A stretch of DNA of 64,000 nucleotides from NCBI RefSeq assembly GCF_903645295.1, contig NZ_CAHJXM010000001.1:930001-994000 (forward strand). The letters are read 5' to 3'. A model generated the notes under the pieces. That model was not told the DNA's origin, ran no database searches, and saw nothing but the letters and a program-made list of their open reading frames with translations. The stretch is from Bacillus sp. Marseille-Q1617. Its GTDB lineage: Bacteria; Bacillota; Bacilli; Bacillales; Bacillaceae_B. Made by a program: the position numbers and the translations under genes. Below, in pieces: positions 49,951 to 58,891 of the stretch (position 1 is the stretch's first letter; each line of letters opens with the position of its first letter).

Positions 49951-51369
49951 TTACAATCCTACCGATATATACTTAACCTCCAGATATTCCTCGATACCAT
50001 AATGTCCGCCTTCACGTCCGAGTCCACTCTGCTTGAACCCGCCGAACGGAGCCTGAGGGGTGGAAGGGACGCCGTCATTGAGACCGACGATTCCGTACTC
50101 GAGTTGTTCACAAATCTCAATGCCCTTCGTGATATTTTCCGTGAATACATAAGCGGCAAGTCCATAAATGGAGTCGTTTGCACGTTCAATCGCTTCTTCC
50201 TGGGTCTTGAACGTCGAGACAGGTGCAAGCGGTCCGAATGTTTCATCCGTCATGCACAGCATATCCTCACTCACATCTGTAAGGACGGTTGGCTCGAAGA
50301 ATAATCCTTGGCCGGCTTTTCCTCCGACGGCCACTTTGGCTCCTCTACTCACTGCATCGTCGATATGCTTCTGGACTTTCTCCACTGCATCTTCATCGAT
50401 GAGAGGTCCGATGTCGACGCCTTCTTCAAGACCGTTTCCGACTTTCAGTTCTTTTACTTTTTCCACAAGCCTCTGAGTGAACTCTTCAGCTATATCCTCA
50501 TGGACATATACACGGTTCGAGCATACGCATGTCTGCCCCGCGTTGCGGAACTTGGAGGCGATGACGCCCTCGACTGCTTTATTGATGTCGCAGTCGTCCA
50601 TCACGATTGACGGGGCATGTCCGCCGAGCTCAAGGGAAACTTTCTTGATGGTGTCCGCTGATCCCTTCATCAGCTGTCTTCCCACTTCGGTCGAACCGGT
50701 GAAGGTCAGCTTGCGCACGCGTGTATCCTCGAGCCATGCGTCACCGATCGCTTTCGAATCACCGGTGACGACATTGATGACGCCTTTCGGGATACCAGCC
50801 TTTTCTGCAAGGGCGGCCATTTTCAACGCGGTCAATGGTGTAAGATTGGCCGGCTTGATAACGACGGTACAGCCGGTCGCCAGGGCTGGAGCCACTTTCC
50901 GTGTGATCATTGCTGCAGGGAAGTTCCATGGCGTGATGACAGCCACGACCCCGACAGGCTGCTTCGAAACAAACAACCGCTTATTACGCTGCGTGGCAGG
51001 AATCTGTTCGCCGTATACACGTTTTCCTTCTTCCGCATACCAGGAAATAAAACCGTTGGCATATTGGATTTCACCAAGTGCCTCTTTCAAAGGTTTACCC
51101 TGTTCCATTGTCATGGTACGGGCAAGATCTTCTTTATGTTCATTGATCAGGTCGTACCATTTTCGGATGAGCTCGCTTCTTTCGTAAACAGACTGCCTGG
51201 ACCAGTCGAGGAATGCATTGTACGCCGCGTCCACAGCACTCACCGCTTCACTTTTCCCTCCTTTGGAGATCGTGGCCACAACCTCTGAAGTCGCCGGATT
51301 TGTCACATCCACCTTAGGTAAATCGCTTCCTATTTCTTCACCGTTGATGAGCATATTGTAGTGTTGCAT
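49951..51369 (-). CDS. gabD: Succinate-semialdehyde dehydrogenase
   Basis: A 472-residue NAD(P)-dependent aldehyde dehydrogenase. Segments are ITPWNFPAAMITRKVAPALATGCTVVIKPA, SLELGGHAPSIVMDDCD with the catalytic Glu, and FRNAGQTCVCSNRVYV with the catalytic Cys. The C-terminal PQAPFGGFKQSGLGREGGHYGIEEYLEVKY is typical of GabD-like enzymes. The ATG at 51369 follows GAGGAGG. As the last gene of an Fe-ADH/transporter/ALDH operon, it would oxidise succinate semialdehyde to succinate for the TCA cycle. The specific substrate is by inference from context. Confidence 0.85.
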   Translation of the reverse strand: MQHYNMLINGEEIGSDLPKVDVTNPATSEVVATISKGGKSEAVSAVDAAYNAFLDWSRQSVYERSELIRKWYDLINEHKEDLARTMTMEQGKPLKEALGEIQYANGFISWYAEEGKRVYGEQIPATQRNKRLFVSKQPVGVVAVITPWNFPAAMITRKVAPALATGCTVVIKPANLTPLTALKMAALAEKAGIPKGVINVVTGDSKAIGDAWLEDTRVRKLTFTGSTEVGRQLMKGSADTIKKVSLELGGHAPSIVMDDCDINKAVEGVIASKFRNAGQTCVCSNRVYVHEDIAEEFTQRLVEKVKELKVGNGLEEGVDIGPLIDEDAVEKVQKHIDDAVSRGAKVAVGGKAGQGLFFEPTVLTDVSEDMLCMTDETFGPLAPVSTFKTQEEAIERANDSIYGLAAYVFTENITKGIEICEQLEYGIVGLNDGVPSTPQAPFGGFKQSGLGREGGHYGIEEYLEVKYISVGL

Positions 51370-51390
51370 GTTCAGCCTCCTCTTCAAATG

Positions 51391-52779
51391 TTAAGAAATC
51401 CTTTTTATTTCATCTTCTTCTAAATCTTTAGTGAATATTTTATCATTTTCTCCTTTAAAAAACTTCTTTCCATAGATGAGTACACAAAGAATGATCCCGA
51501 CTGCAAAGCCCCAAGTGGCTCCTTTGGTGGCCAGCACTGCGCCGATGATCCCTGCAATCCCGAGATCTCTATGGCTGCGGGCTTCGAGGATACCTACCCG
51601 GACGCTGACGTAGCCCTGTATTAATAGGGTAAGAGCCAGTGCAATTCCAAGTATCGGTTCTACTAGACTCACAATCGGAAGCAATAGAAGGCCGGTGTTG
51701 GTCCCCCACCTGAAAGAGCCTGATCCCCCAAAGAGAGAATGCATCGCTTTTTTTCCTTCTTTGAAACGTTCGATTACGACTACCTGCATGGCAGCCCACA
51801 GGGGACCTGCCATCGTAACATCAGGACCAAGTATACTCATGATTGTATTCCGTCCCCCGAAAATCATATGAGCGCGGTTTGGGTTATAGTCGATTTTTTC
51901 ATCCCGTCGTACATCATCCGCTTCCTCAATCAATGCCTTACTCTGCAGGACGTCGCCAAATAAGACAATATAGGCTGCGAGTACTGTCGGTAAAGCACTC
52001 ACAAATAACATGGCAGAAGGGAAGCCCACCCCAAATACCGTATATTCACTCCAAAGAGTGCCGAAATCCGGATTGATCAGGCCCCATTCAATCGTCGGCC
52101 ATGGAGCCTCCCCGAATAAAGGGGCAATGATGACTGCTAGAATAATGATAGGGAAAATGCCGAGTTTCCCAATAAGTCCCCATAGAGCGCTCTTATTTTT
52201 CAGTTGATTGAAATGCTGGGAAAAAATAATGTAGAACGCAATCCCTACAGCGATTGAGATTGTCCAAGGGAAACTTTCGAAACGGCCGCCAACCTGGAAG
52301 ACCGAAATGACCGCAGCGAACCCTGCACCCAAAATGACGCCTGATTTAATCGCCGGCGGGACAAATGATACTACTTTCTTTGCAAGGCCCGTCACCCCTA
52401 AGAAAATGGAGAAGAGTCCGAGTGTGAGCTGGAAGGCGATCAGTGCGTGCACCCGCTCTTCACCTTCTGGAAACGTTGACACATAAGCCATGATTAATGG
52501 GATGGCCGGTGTAATCCAACCCGGAACAACCGGGTCGCCGAGTAAATGATGCGTCAAATAGAGAAGACCATTCAATAACACAACGGCCAAAGCAACTTCA
52601 AATGGCATCCCCAGCAGTTCAATCATCAATGGAATGGCGGCTAAGTCAACTGCACACATGAGCAGTCCCTGTAAATAGTCCGGCCACTCGAACTTATAAT
52701 GGATAAATGGAAGCCTTAATTTGAATGGACCCAATGGAATGTAGGGTGATTCCTCACCATGTTTACGATTTTTCCACAT
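51391..52779 (-). CDS. NCS2-like (solute carrier 23-type) permease
   Basis: A 462-residue transporter with about 12 to 14 helices. The start PYIPLGPFKLRLPFIHYKFEWPDYLQGLLM and the repeats LLGDPVVPGWITPAIPLIMAYV and GSGSFRWGTNTGLLLLPIVSLVEP resemble the xanthine/uracil-permease superfamily but not the purine branch. It lies between the Fe-ADH and gabD genes (75 and 21 bp), so uptake of 4-hydroxybutyrate or a similar acid is a reasonable inference. An in-frame weak site precedes the ATG. Confidence 0.72.
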   Translation of the reverse strand: MWKNRKHGEESPYIPLGPFKLRLPFIHYKFEWPDYLQGLLMCAVDLAAIPLMIELLGMPFEVALAVVLLNGLLYLTHHLLGDPVVPGWITPAIPLIMAYVSTFPEGEERVHALIAFQLTLGLFSIFLGVTGLAKKVVSFVPPAIKSGVILGAGFAAVISVFQVGGRFESFPWTISIAVGIAFYIIFSQHFNQLKNKSALWGLIGKLGIFPIIILAVIIAPLFGEAPWPTIEWGLINPDFGTLWSEYTVFGVGFPSAMLFVSALPTVLAAYIVLFGDVLQSKALIEEADDVRRDEKIDYNPNRAHMIFGGRNTIMSILGPDVTMAGPLWAAMQVVVIERFKEGKKAMHSLFGGSGSFRWGTNTGLLLLPIVSLVEPILGIALALTLLIQGYVSVRVGILEARSHRDLGIAGIIGAVLATKGATWGFAVGIILCVLIYGKKFFKGENDKIFTKDLEEDEIKRIS

Positions 52780-52854
52780 ATTATATACCCCTTTTCAACA
52801 ATAGATATGACTCTTTTCTGAGTTTTTTTATCCCATCCTTCAGATAAAACCAGC

Positions 52855-54003
52855 CTAGTAGGCAGCCTGATAAATTTGTTCGATTTCTTTTTTTGTCAGC
52901 TTGCGAGGGTTATTGTTTAATAGACGTTCAATCTTGCTTGCATCTTCAGCCATTTCCGGAATGTCGCTTTCAGGAATGGAGAAGGCCCGTAATCCAGATG
53001 GAATATTCACTGAGCTGCACAATCGTTTCATTGCATGAACGGTTTGATCTGCAGCATCAGCGTCCGATAAATGATTCACTTTTTCACCTAAAGCCGATCC
53101 GATATCACGGAAACGCTCCATGCATGAAATCTTATTCCATTCCATCACATAAGGAAGGAGCAGGGCATTGCTTACTCCATGTGGAATATGGTAACGCCCC
53201 CCAAGCGGATAGGCGAGGGCATGTACTGCTCCCACTCCTGCGTTTCCAAATGCCATACCTGCCATCAAGCTTGCGGTTGCCATGTTTTCACGTGCTTCCA
53301 AATGGGAAGGGTTGGCGTATGCTTTTGGCAGATTTTCAGCGATCATTTTAATGGCATATATCGCCAGTGCATCCGTGATTGGCGATGCGTGCACCGAAAT
53401 ATAGGCCTCAATTGCATGGACAAGTGCATCGACACCGCTTGCAGCCGTAACAGAAGGCGGCATCGTCAAGGTCATCTCAGGCGCCACAATCGCGACATCC
53501 GGCAGCAGATAATCACTGACGATTCCTTTTTTCAGTTGAGCTTCCTTATCAGAAAGAATGGAAATATTCGTTACTTCAGATCCAGTCCCCGCTGTAGTGG
53601 GAAGAGCGATAATCGGAGCGCCTTTTTTCGGTACAAGGTCTGTCCCTACTAAATCCGTGAGCTTTCCATCAAAGCCTGCATAAGCCGATACACTTTTGGC
53701 GATATCGATGGCACTTCCTCCACCAATGGCAATCAGTCCATCATGGGCACCTTCATTGAACATGTTTGTACAATCATGCACTACTGAAAATTCCGGCTCA
53801 GGTTTTACTCCGGTAAATATTCCGCAAGTAAGCCCTTTCAGGAATGGGGTGATTTGATCAACGACGCCTGCTTTTTGCAAAATTTCATCCGTTACAATAA
53901 GGGGGTTTTTGATATCCAGACGCTGAATTTCATGTGGGATGGTTTCTATGGCACCTTTCCCGGTAATGAGTTTGTTTGCAATTTTAAATGTGGATACTGA
54001 CAT
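52855..54003 (-). CDS. Fe-dependent alcohol dehydrogenase, probable 4-hydroxybutyrate dehydrogenase
   Basis: A 382-residue group III alcohol dehydrogenase. The cofactor motif IGGGSAIDIAKSVSAYAG is followed by PTTAGTGSEVTNISIL, with metal-site segments GVDALVHAIEAY, VHALAYPLGGRYHIPHGVSNALLLP. AAAGGAGCAC precedes the ATG. It is the first gene behind a near-perfect sigma-54 promoter and is co-directional with the transporter and gabD genes. Oxidation of 4-hydroxybutyrate to succinate semialdehyde would link all three genes; other diols or hydroxy acids are possible. Confidence 0.83.
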   Translation of the reverse strand: MSVSTFKIANKLITGKGAIETIPHEIQRLDIKNPLIVTDEILQKAGVVDQITPFLKGLTCGIFTGVKPEPEFSVVHDCTNMFNEGAHDGLIAIGGGSAIDIAKSVSAYAGFDGKLTDLVGTDLVPKKGAPIIALPTTAGTGSEVTNISILSDKEAQLKKGIVSDYLLPDVAIVAPEMTLTMPPSVTAASGVDALVHAIEAYISVHASPITDALAIYAIKMIAENLPKAYANPSHLEARENMATASLMAGMAFGNAGVGAVHALAYPLGGRYHIPHGVSNALLLPYVMEWNKISCMERFRDIGSALGEKVNHLSDADAADQTVHAMKRLCSSVNIPSGLRAFSIPESDIPEMAEDASKIERLLNNNPRKLTKKEIEQIYQAAY

Positions 54004-54072
54004 GATGATGTGCTCCTTTCTTATTTATGAAATCGTAGTTAGCTTTCAGAAAAAACTCTTTGTAAGAAGTAA

Positions 54073-54089
54073 TGCAAGTTTTGTGCCAA
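54073..54089 (-). promoter_or_regulatory. Sigma-54 (-24/-12) promoter
   Basis: The minus strand reads TTGGCAC-AAAAC-TTGCA, matching the sigma-54 consensus throughout. It lies 70 bp upstream of the Fe-ADH start codon and below a sigma-54 activator gene. Confidence 0.88.
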
Positions 54090-54160
54090 CTTTCAGAAAA
54101 GTTAGAATGGAAGGCTCTGAGGAATGTAGGGGGGGAAGGGGTTGATTGGTAAATGAATCA

Positions 54161-54199
54161 AAAACGGGAGATCTGATTAATTATATAATCAAATCTCCC
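54161..54199. terminator. Terminator of the sigma-54 activator gene
   Basis: GGGAGATCTGATTA and TAATCAAATCTCCC form a stem with one mismatch; the minus-strand side ends in GTTTTTGATT. It overlaps the activator's stop codon. Confidence 0.75.
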
Positions 54200-55796
54200 A
54201 TTTTTTCATTTTCTGTACGATTGTTGATTGGCTGACTTGTAATACTTCGGCTGCTTTACGTGTTGTTTTGTATTTCTTCAATGCCCTTGTAATTAAATTT
54301 CTTTCTACGCTGTCTACCGCTTCTTTTAATGGGATGATCTCCGTATCAGTCGGGAAGCCTTCTTGCTTGTTGCTTATTTCTCCGAGTTCATAAGGCAAAT
54401 CCCCTGAAGCTATGGTATCGGTAGGGGATGTGACGACTAACCGTTCAATGCAATTTTTCAATTCCCGGATATTTCCCGGCCATTTATATTCATGAAGGAT
54501 ATTCAATGCCTCAATACTTAACCTCTTGCTGAAGCCATACTCTATATTAAATTCCTCAAGAAATTGCTCTGCCAAGGGGATGATTTCTTCCTGTCGATCT
54601 CGCAAGGAAGGGATTTCGATTGGTACCACATTTAATCGATAATAAAGGTCTTCCCGAAACTCTCCATTCTTTACGAGCTCTTTAATATTCTTGTGTGAAG
54701 CGGCAATGATTCTAACATTGATTTGTTTCAGTTTTGAAGCCCCGATCGGGATGAAAGCCTGGTCTTCGATGACCTTGAGTAATTTCACTTGAAGTTCCAA
54801 GGGCAAATCCCCGATTTCATCAAGGAATAAAGTCCCGTTGTCAGCGATTTCCAGCAGCCCTTTTTTTCCTTTTGCCAGAGCTCCTGTGAAAGCCCCGGGT
54901 TCATACCCGAATAGTTCAGCTTCGATTAAGCTTGAAGGGAGGGCACTGCAATTCAGCTCCAGAAAGCTTCCAACGGTACGGTTTGAGTGTTCGTGAATAT
55001 ACTTTGCCACCAATGTTTTACCAACACCGGTTTCACCTTGAAGAAGTACCTTTGCATCCGTTTTCGCCACTCGGTCGATGATTTCGAATGTCTTTTTCAT
55101 TGTTTCACTATGATGGAATGATGATTGTGATGAATCGTTCATGAAGGTTGCTTTTGTACTCTGCCGGAGATTCTTTAATTCTTGCAGCTCTTCAATCCGG
55201 AGCTTGAGTTTCAACAGTTCAGTGATGTCCCTCACGCTGTTGATGACATATAGAATCTCCTTTTTTTTATTGAAAATAGGCGTTCCCGATACAATGATCT
55301 TCCGGCCGTTATGAATGGTCTGCATCAGTGTAACGGGCTTTTTTTCTTTAATTACCTGGATGGAAGCGGATTTAGAAATATAGCCTTCCTTAATGATTTC
55401 CTCCATATGATAACCGATCAGCTGCTGAGGTTTTAAATCAGTAATTCGCTCATATGCTTTATTTATTTTTACGGTTATGCCCGATCCGTCTGTAATGAAC
55501 ACGCCGTCATAAAGAGAGTTCATGATATCAGTGAAAATCTCATTCTCAAGCAGTTCGCTGTATTCGTTCTTTATCGTGGAACTTATATTGGAACTTTGTC
55601 TGGTGCCTGACAATTCATGAAAGATTTCACCTACCGTACGATCCAGTTGGACCTTTTGGAATATCTCTTTCATATCATCAAGGGTGAGGACTCCAATTGA
55701 TTTACCTTTATCATCCTGCACCTCTAAAAACCCTTCTTCAGTAGAAGAAAACAATTCAACTGCACGTTCCAAGTCTTCAGAAACCCGAATCCTCAT
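54189..55796 (-). CDS. Sigma-54-dependent transcriptional activator with PAS domain
   Basis: A 535-residue enhancer-binding protein. Residues ~1-60 resemble a single CBS-type motif (FLEVQDDKGKSIGVLTLDDM). A PAS domain spans ~85-200 (NSLYDGVFITDGSGITVKINKAYERITDL). The AAA+ domain has Walker A GETGVGKT, the sigma-54 loop GAFTGA and Walker B LFLDEIGDL. A Fis-type HTH (TTRKAAEVLQVSQSTIVQKMKKW) ends the protein. It should activate the divergently positioned sigma-54 promoter of the following operon in response to a substrate sensed by PAS/CBS. GGAGGTTG precedes the ATG. Confidence 0.9.
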   Translation of the reverse strand: MRIRVSEDLERAVELFSSTEEGFLEVQDDKGKSIGVLTLDDMKEIFQKVQLDRTVGEIFHELSGTRQSSNISSTIKNEYSELLENEIFTDIMNSLYDGVFITDGSGITVKINKAYERITDLKPQQLIGYHMEEIIKEGYISKSASIQVIKEKKPVTLMQTIHNGRKIIVSGTPIFNKKKEILYVINSVRDITELLKLKLRIEELQELKNLRQSTKATFMNDSSQSSFHHSETMKKTFEIIDRVAKTDAKVLLQGETGVGKTLVAKYIHEHSNRTVGSFLELNCSALPSSLIEAELFGYEPGAFTGALAKGKKGLLEIADNGTLFLDEIGDLPLELQVKLLKVIEDQAFIPIGASKLKQINVRIIAASHKNIKELVKNGEFREDLYYRLNVVPIEIPSLRDRQEEIIPLAEQFLEEFNIEYGFSKRLSIEALNILHEYKWPGNIRELKNCIERLVVTSPTDTIASGDLPYELGEISNKQEGFPTDTEIIPLKEAVDSVERNLITRALKKYKTTRKAAEVLQVSQSTIVQKMKKWEI

Positions 55797-55859
55797 AACA
55801 CCAACCTCCTGATAGTAATCGTCATCATTTATCCCATACTATCACACATTAACGCAACG

Positions 55860-55895
55860 AGGGACGGGCCTTTAACACGTTAAAGGCCCGTCCCT
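55860..55895. terminator. Perfect hairpin terminator, GGGACGGGC family
   Basis: AGGGACGGGCCTTTAAC and GTTAAAGGCCCGTCCCT form a perfect 17-bp stem with a 2-nt loop. It lies between the DUF4003 gene end and the sigma-54 activator start. Confidence 0.8.
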
Positions 55896-55900
55896 TTCAA

Positions 55901-56857
55901 TCAATTACCGTTATTGGATGCAGCCGCTGCACCGCCGATGGCTGCTATGGTGGCGGATTGCTGTGCTTGAAGGAGTGCTTCGATGGTGGTGGAAAGGTTT
56001 GTCTGCAGGAGGGAGGAGTTCTCCATTTGGTCGCTGAGGTGCAGGGTTACGGCCATCATGAAGTTCATATCCTTCTGCCAGCTGATCTCTTTGTTTAGTG
56101 AGTCCCATATTTCCTTTACTGCCTCTATGTGGTCTTTCCCATTTGTTAAAAAAGCAAGCATGGCGATTTGGGGATAATACATCGATTTCGGGCGGATGCC
56201 TTCTTCTTTTAATTTATCGAAGATCTCCGTGCAGCGTGAAACCAATTCATCCGAATCGACTTCTTCTACGAGCGAAAGGATGTGGCTCATCGTCTGAAGG
56301 TCATTTCCTTTGTAGAAACCGGAATGATTCAACTTATCGTAAAAATATTCGATATGGTCAATCAGCAGATCTGTGTCCTGTGTTCTTTGAGCAAGCAGCA
56401 TGGCAAGCGGATAATCGCTCTGCCCTGTCAAAAAGAAATGCTTTTTCCTCATTCTCTTGTATACTTCCATTGCCCTGGATGAAGAATCCTCAGCGGTTTC
56501 ACCTGCACTGACGAGAATCATTGCGGAAATATAGGTATACGCTCCCATGGAGAATCCCTCATCCACAAGCGCTTTATATGTTTCGATAAAGGCTTTGAAC
56601 GTTTCTTCAGGATGTTGAAAACGAGTGACGAGCATGGCAGCAAAAATATATCGCTGATGGGATTGCAGCGTGGTAAAGAATCCTACTTCCTTTTTGATGT
56701 AGTCTGCCATTTTCTCAAGGCGGACGCCGTCAAAGGCATGATTGTCGGTCACATAAAGGGAGGCGATCATCATGATGGATCGCTGGTCAGTGACCTTCCA
56801 GCTGAGCCTCTTTTTCAAATCACTATATACGTCTTTATATCGTTCGGTTTTGTTCAT
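55901..56857 (-). CDS. DUF4003 family protein
   Basis: A 318-residue soluble, mostly helical protein. The body (RYIFAAMLVTRFQHPEETFKAFIETY..., KRMRKKHFFLTGQSDYPLAMLLA) matches DUF4003 proteins of Bacillus, with no known function. The last ~30 residues are Ala/Gln-rich and low in complexity (LLQAQQSATIAAIGGAAAASNNGN). I chose the ATG at 56857 following GAGGAAGTG; a GTG at 56866 is possible. It is monocistronic. Confidence 0.78.
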   Translation of the reverse strand: MNKTERYKDVYSDLKKRLSWKVTDQRSIMMIASLYVTDNHAFDGVRLEKMADYIKKEVGFFTTLQSHQRYIFAAMLVTRFQHPEETFKAFIETYKALVDEGFSMGAYTYISAMILVSAGETAEDSSSRAMEVYKRMRKKHFFLTGQSDYPLAMLLAQRTQDTDLLIDHIEYFYDKLNHSGFYKGNDLQTMSHILSLVEEVDSDELVSRCTEIFDKLKEEGIRPKSMYYPQIAMLAFLTNGKDHIEAVKEIWDSLNKEISWQKDMNFMMAVTLHLSDQMENSSLLQTNLSTTIEALLQAQQSATIAAIGGAAAASNNGN

Positions 56858-56976
56858 TTCTATCACTTCCTCATTGGGAGTTTATAGTATAGATACGAAC
56901 GGGGAATTGGAAAAGTTTCGTTGATTGTGAAATTGAAGAAAGAAAGGCTCTTATTAAGTGTGAACATTTTAAAATG

Positions 56977-57002
56977 AAAACAGCCTGCCGGGAAAGCAGG
57001 CT
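56977..57002 (-). terminator. Terminator of the ArsR gene
   Basis: On the minus strand AGCCTGC pairs with GCAGGCT around a 7-nt loop, followed by GTTTTC. It overlaps the stop region of the ArsR gene. Confidence 0.7.
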
Positions 57003-57324
57003 ATTCATCCTCACCATCTTCTACATAATGCTTAAGCATCGACAATTTATTGGACCAGAACCTCTCATAATAGGACAGCCATTCCTTCAGCTCTGTAAGA
57101 GGCTCAGGATGAAGACTGAAGATTTTTTCGCGGCCGATTTTTTTTCCGGTGACAAGCTTGGCCTCTGAGAGTATGCCGAGATGCTTCGTGACTGCTGTCC
57201 TGCTGATGGAAAAATAGGAAGTGATGTCCGAAATCGGCCGGTCTTTTTCGGCCAGCAGGCGGAGCATCTCCCGCCGGGTCGGGTCTGCAATCGCCTGAAA
57301 GACATCGTGTTTGGAAGCTCCCAT
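57001..57324 (-). CDS. ArsR-family repressor
   Basis: A 107-residue winged-helix protein: MGASKHDVFQAIADPTRREMLRLLAEKDRPISDITSYFSISRTAVTKHLGILSEAKLV is a canonical ArsR-type HTH. No metal-binding Cys pair is visible. It directly follows the SRPBCC gene (stop and start adjacent, TAAATG) and so is translationally coupled. In many bacteria such ArsR-SRPBCC pairs autoregulate; two repeated operators lie upstream of the pair. The ligand is unknown. Confidence 0.85.
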   Translation of the reverse strand: MGASKHDVFQAIADPTRREMLRLLAEKDRPISDITSYFSISRTAVTKHLGILSEAKLVTGKKIGREKIFSLHPEPLTELKEWLSYYERFWSNKLSMLKHYVEDGEDE

Positions 57325-57747
57325 TTATTCCTCGACAACCTTCCTCAGACGGTCATTCACAAGTCCGGACCAGCCGTTGTTCATGCGGTCACGTATGATG
57401 GATGCCTTTTCCCCGGCTTTGGAAATCGTTTCATCCGATTCCTTCCATCCGGCATGTACGACAGTGAATTCTGTTCTATCTCCAAGATCTTTCAAAAGAA
57501 ACGTCACAACCCAGCCATCGGTATCCCATGAAAAAGAGAGCTTGTTTGGTTCATCGATCTCCAGCACTTTGCAGGGAGAGGGACCGAAAGGGGATTGAAT
57601 ATGAAATTCATGGCCGACCACCGGCTCGAAGTCATTCGGCATGAACCATGCCGAAATCCCATCAGAAGTGGATACGGCATCCCAAACTTTATTGATGGGT
57701 GCATTGAAGCTTGTTGTTTGTTCAATATCTTTTACGTGATTTGTCAT
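57325..57747 (-). CDS. SRPBCC (AHSA1-like) protein
   Basis: A 140-residue START/Bet v1-fold protein of the AHSA1 group: [59 protein letters not shown], and [13 protein letters not shown]. The fold forms a hydrophobic ligand pocket. I chose the ATG at 57747 preceded by GGGAG; the open frame extends to 57780 without a good site. It is cotranscribed with the ArsR gene and may bind the inducing ligand or a metabolite. Confidence 0.82.
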   Translation of the reverse strand: MTNHVKDIEQTTSFNAPINKVWDAVSTSDGISAWFMPNDFEPVVGHEFHIQSPFGPSPCKVLEIDEPNKLSFSWDTDGWVVTFLLKDLGDRTEFTVVHAGWKESDETISKAGEKASIIRDRMNNGWSGLVNDRLRKVVEE

Positions 57748-57770
57748 GTAATCTCCCGCTTTCTTTAAAA

Positions 57771-57817
57771 ATAACACCATATGGTTTCGTTTTTAATATA
57801 ACACCTTTTGGTTTCGT
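57771..57817 (-). promoter_or_regulatory. Tandem operators of the ArsR/SRPBCC pair
   Basis: ATAACACCATATGGTTTCGT (57771-57790) and ATAACACCTTTTGGTTTCGT (57798-57817) are near-identical 20-bp repeats, each with an ACC...GGT inverted core, spaced 27 bp. They flank a TATATT-type -10 on the minus strand, an arrangement typical of autorepression. Confidence 0.7.
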
Positions 57818-57989
57818 GTCAAGTGTGGATAAAGGATTCAAAGCGTTCACTGACGAATAATAAAACAAGAATAAATTCAAATACATTGGAATCAAAATAT
57901 AGGATTGACCTGTCATTTTTACGCACAAATAAACCGGAAGTCTACCAGGGCATGAGCTACACTTAATCATGAAGCAGAGGGAAAATCGC

Positions 57990-58843
57990 ATGGAGATGCT
58001 CCAAAGAATGAATGACTGCATCGATTATATTGAAGAGAACCTTCAGGAAAAGATTGAACTGGATGAATTGGCATACATCACCCTGAGCTCGAAATTCCAC
58101 TTCCAGCGGATGTTTCATATCGTGACAGGATTCACTGTCGCAGATTACATCCGCAGGAGGCGGCTGACACTTGCCGCCCAGGAATTGACGGATACAGGAC
58201 AAAAGTGATTGATGTGGCATTTCAATTTGGATACGAAACGCCGGAAGCCTTTTCAAAGGCATTTCGCAAAGTTCATGGAGTATCTCCCTCGGCAGTCAGG
58301 GAATCAGGGGCATCCCTTAAAGCATTCCCGCGTATCTCTTTTCAAATTCAATTAAAAGGAGAGAAGGAAATGGACTATAAGATTGTAAAGAGGGAGTCAT
58401 TCAACGTAATTGGAAAAGGGCTGAGGATGAAAACGACCGATGGGGAAAATCATCAGGAAATCCCCAAGTTCTGGAGTGAGGTGAACCATAACGGAACCTC
58501 AAAAGCCATCTGCTCTGAAGCAGGGACAGGTGAAATGCTGGGCATCTGTATGGAATTCAATCATCCTGCAGAGGAATTCACCTATTTCATCGGGGCTGAA
58601 AGCGAAGACTCAAGCGATGCGTTTGAATCCAAGGAAATTCCGGCAGCCACGTGGGCGGTCTTCACGTCAATCGGGCCGATGCCACATGCCATCCAGCACG
58701 TCTGGGAGAGGATCTATTCAGAATGGTTCCCTTCGACCGGCTATGAACATGCGGGAGGACCGGAATTCGAGCTGTATCCTTCCGGTAATGTTAATGATGA
58801 AGACTATCGATGTGAAGTGTGGATCCCGATTAAAAAGAAATAA
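57990..58843 (+). pseudogene. AraC/Rob-like regulator with GyrI-like domain, frameshifted
   Basis: The first frame (to 58208) encodes an AraC-type HTH, MEMLQRMNDCIDYIEENLQEKIELDELA...FRRMFHIVTGFTVADYIRRRRL-like sequence ending ELTDTGQK. The second frame (from 58205) continues the same domain as VIDVAFQFGYETPEAFSKAFRKVHGVSPSAVR and then a GyrI-like ligand-binding domain (MDYKIVKRESFNVIG...EVWIPIKK). Joining them needs one extra base in the AAAA tract at about 58202. This is a frameshift, a sequencing error, or programmed shifting. A strong AAAAGGAGAGAAGG site before MDYK (58370) could allow the GyrI-like domain to be made alone. Confidence 0.72.
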
Positions 58844-58855
58844 CGAGCATAGTAA

Positions 58856-58886
58856 GAAGCTGGCGGAATACCGCCAGCTTCCTTTT
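58856..58886. terminator. Bidirectional terminator
   Basis: GAAGCTGGCGG and CCGCCAGCTTC form a perfect 11-bp stem with loop AATA, between the AraC-like gene and the converging 2H phosphoesterase gene. Confidence 0.85.
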
Positions 58887-58891
58887 TACGT

